Source: Candidatus Onthocola stercoravium
GTDB taxonomy: Bacteria; Bacillota_I; Bacilli_A; RF39; UBA660
DNA: 7,138 nucleotides
Assembly (NCBI GenBank): GCA_018711775.1
Contig: DVHV01000002.1
Span: 1-7,138 of the forward strand
Direction: 5' to 3'
Shown: piece after piece, positions 6,524 through 7,138 of the stretch
Layout: each line of letters opens with the position of its first letter
How positions within the stretch are numbered: the first letter of the stretch is position 1
The notes under the pieces: model-generated
What the model saw: only the letters and a program-made list of their open reading frames with translations
What the model was told of the DNA's origin: nothing
Database searches by the model: none
Position numbers and translations under genes: made by a program

Positions 6524-6554
6524 ATAAGGAAGGTTAATCCCTTCCTTATTGTTT
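6524..6554 (+). terminator. Terminator-like hairpin between leader RNA and toxin gene
   Basis: ATAAGGAAGG (6524-6533) pairs perfectly with CCTTCCTTAT (6540-6549) over ten pairs with a six-base loop. The tail is U-rich but interrupted (TTGTTTATAATTTTT). This suggests partial termination with read-through into the toxin gene starting at 6573, as in type III toxin-antitoxin loci or a riboswitch platform. Confidence 0.7.
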
Positions 6555-6572
6555 ATAATTTTTGGGGGAAAA

Positions 6573-6982
6573 ATGAGTAGCAATAAATTTTATAAAAATT
6601 ACAAAAATGGCAGTGTTTATCACATAAATTTTGGAAAAACTTTTCATCCAGAAATAAAAAGCAAGCATTTAGGAATATTGTTTACAATAAATAGTACTAA
6701 TAATATGGTTTTATGTATACCAATGACCAGCCCAAAGAAAAACATTTTAAAAATCTAGATGCATTTACAAAACGGGATTATTTACAACTTAAGTATCCTC
6801 ACTTATATTATTTAAAAGAGACTGATTCCATTGTTTTAATGGAACAATTTAGAACCATTTCAAAAAGTAGAATAGAATCCCCCTTTAAGAATTCTAATAA
6901 CCAAAAAGTTGTGTTGTCGAAGTTAGAACAAACCAAATTAACCAAGGCTTTTTTGAAAATTATTAAAAATGTTATAGAATAA
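6573..6982 (+). CDS. PemK/MazF-like toxin, split into two frames (-1 shift)
   Basis: Frame 0 runs from ATG 6573 to TAG 6756-6758. The -1 frame is open through this region and ends at TAA 6980-6982. Joined at 6746-6752 they give 136 aa. The N-part has GSVYHINFG (13-21), KHLGILF (31-37) and LCIPMTSPK (47-55), and the C-part LMEQFRTISKSRI (89-101). These correspond in order to the MazF/PemK blocks G-x-hydrophobic-F, RPxVVI, CPLTS and DQ-x-R-T-x-x-x-R. This is an SH3-like-barrel mRNA interferase fold. The Arg of the usual GxRP loop appears as Lys-His. The join is at T TTA AAA, a slippery heptamer two codons before the stop, so it is either programmed -1 frameshifting or an inactivating indel in the A run. 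GGGGG (6564-6568) only four bases before the ATG is a poor ribosome site. No antitoxin gene is adjacent. Confidence 0.72.
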
Positions 6983-7012
6983 CTTTTGAAGATTTACATA
7001 TAATATAACACG

Positions 7013-7059
7013 TGAATAGCATAGAGAAAGTTAATCTGATGAACTAATAAGTCTATTCA
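7013..7059 (+). ncRNA. Three-copy RNA motif, copy C (possible stand-alone sRNA)
   Basis: The closing helix is TGAATAG (7013-7019)/CTATTCA (7053-7059), seven pairs. The 33-nt interior begins CATAGAGAAA, contains GATGAA (7038-7043) and ends CTAATAAGT. A TATAAT box at 6999-7004 lies just upstream and a terminator at 7064-7090 just downstream, so an RNA of about 80 nt consisting of little more than the motif is plausible. The -35 region is not convincing. Confidence 0.68.
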
Positions 7060-7063
7060 TTGG

Positions 7064-7090
7064 CCAGCATTTTTGCTGGTTTTGTTTTTT
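7064..7090 (+). terminator. Intrinsic terminator after motif C
   Basis: CCAGCA (7064-7069)/TGCTGG (7074-7079), six pairs with a T4 loop, is followed by TTTTTGTTTTTT (7080-7090 region). It is a strong intrinsic terminator and closes the first cassette directly before the second repeat copy. Confidence 0.9.
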
Positions 7091-7098
7091 CCAAGAGA

Positions 7099-7138
7099 AA
7101 TAGAAACTACTGAGTAACATATAATTAATAAGGTGATG
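7099..7138 (+). repeat. Direct repeat, copy 2 (start of the next cassette, cut by the window end)
   Basis: Identical over 40 bases to 6240-6279, ending only because the window ends. The offset of 859 bp implies a second cassette beginning here, with the same TATAAT box (7120-7125) and the beginning of the same hairpin. Confidence 0.97.

Larger units (their letters stand above)
6273..6552 (+). ncRNA. Structured leader RNA of the toxin cassette
   Basis: This gene-free stretch between cotJC and the toxin gene (about 340 bp) is dense in possible helices. There is a hairpin AAG/CTT continuing the repeat (stem 6265-6273/6284-6292). GGAA/TTCC pairs at 6349-6352/6358-6361, GAGCA/TGCTC at 6364-6368/6373-6377 and CCCT/AGGG at 6379-6382/6388-6391. 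A longer ATTCC/GGAAT (6357-6361/6390-6394) could enclose the latter two. Two copies of the three-copy motif follow (6412-6459, 6476-6521), and then a terminator. TGCAA/TTGCA (6403-6407/6416-6420) competes with the closing helix of the first motif, as in a switch. The open frame on the minus strand here is short, lacks a ribosome binding site and is judged a shadow. Confidence 0.55.

Noticed and set aside
6554..6559. TATAAT just ahead of the toxin ATG as a private promoter
   Set aside because: It lies in the terminator tail, has no -35, and would give an almost leaderless message.
6476..7059. Hammerhead ribozyme, because of CTGATGA-like and GTC strings next to a closing helix
   Set aside because: The order resembles a hammerhead, but there is no room for stems II and III and the GAAA element is not in place in all three copies.
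6412..7059. CRISPR array or integron attC sites
   Set aside because: Only three diverged copies at irregular spacing (64 and 537 bases), no spacers of constant size, and no paired GTTRRRY/RYYYAAC core sites.

Overview
The window is AT-rich DNA that looks like a low-GC, spore-forming Firmicute, probably of the Bacilli/Erysipelotrichia type. Reasons: a tRNA cluster with encoded CCA ends, AGGAGG-like ribosome binding sites, TTG and GTG starts, a SpoIIIE/FtsK translocase and a cotJ spore-coat locus. UGA is not read as Trp in any clear gene: Trp codons are TGG and the long frames are intact under the standard bacterial code.

Layout. Positions 1-252 hold the end of a tRNA cluster (Tyr partial, Gln, Lys) closed by an intrinsic terminator. 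At 285-842 is an unrecognised 185-aa protein. Positions 843-1060 have no gene but carry a compact RNA unit (TATAAT box, pseudoknot-capable core, terminator). A membrane-anchored thioredoxin-like protein follows (1061-1627). It converges on a three-gene minus-strand operon: ftsK/spoIIIE (5129-2895), a cysteine-free thioredoxin-like membrane protein (2828-2208) and trmL (2172-1654). Divergent from ftsK is the cotJ operon: a CotJA-CotJB-like fusion (5245-5682) overlapping cotJC (5675-6232), a manganese-catalase-family protein.

The unusual part is 6234-7138. Just after cotJC begins a cassette whose first 40 bases (6240-6279) reappear exactly at 7099-7138, 859 bp later, running off the window edge. 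The cassette contains a structured leader RNA, a terminator, a PemK/MazF-like toxin gene split across two frames at a T TTA AAA heptamer, and a small RNA-like unit with its own terminator. A 46-48 nt RNA motif occurs three times (6412-6459, 6476-6521, 7013-7059). Its closing helix differs in sequence each time but still pairs, while the 33-34 nt interior is conserved (5' CA, two GATGAA-like blocks, 3' AGT). No protein antitoxin is visible. The best hypothesis is a tandemly repeated cassette in which a MazF-fold toxin is controlled by a structured RNA, perhaps as a type III-like toxin-antitoxin or a riboregulated gene. The repeats, helices and split frame are seen directly; the function is inferred.
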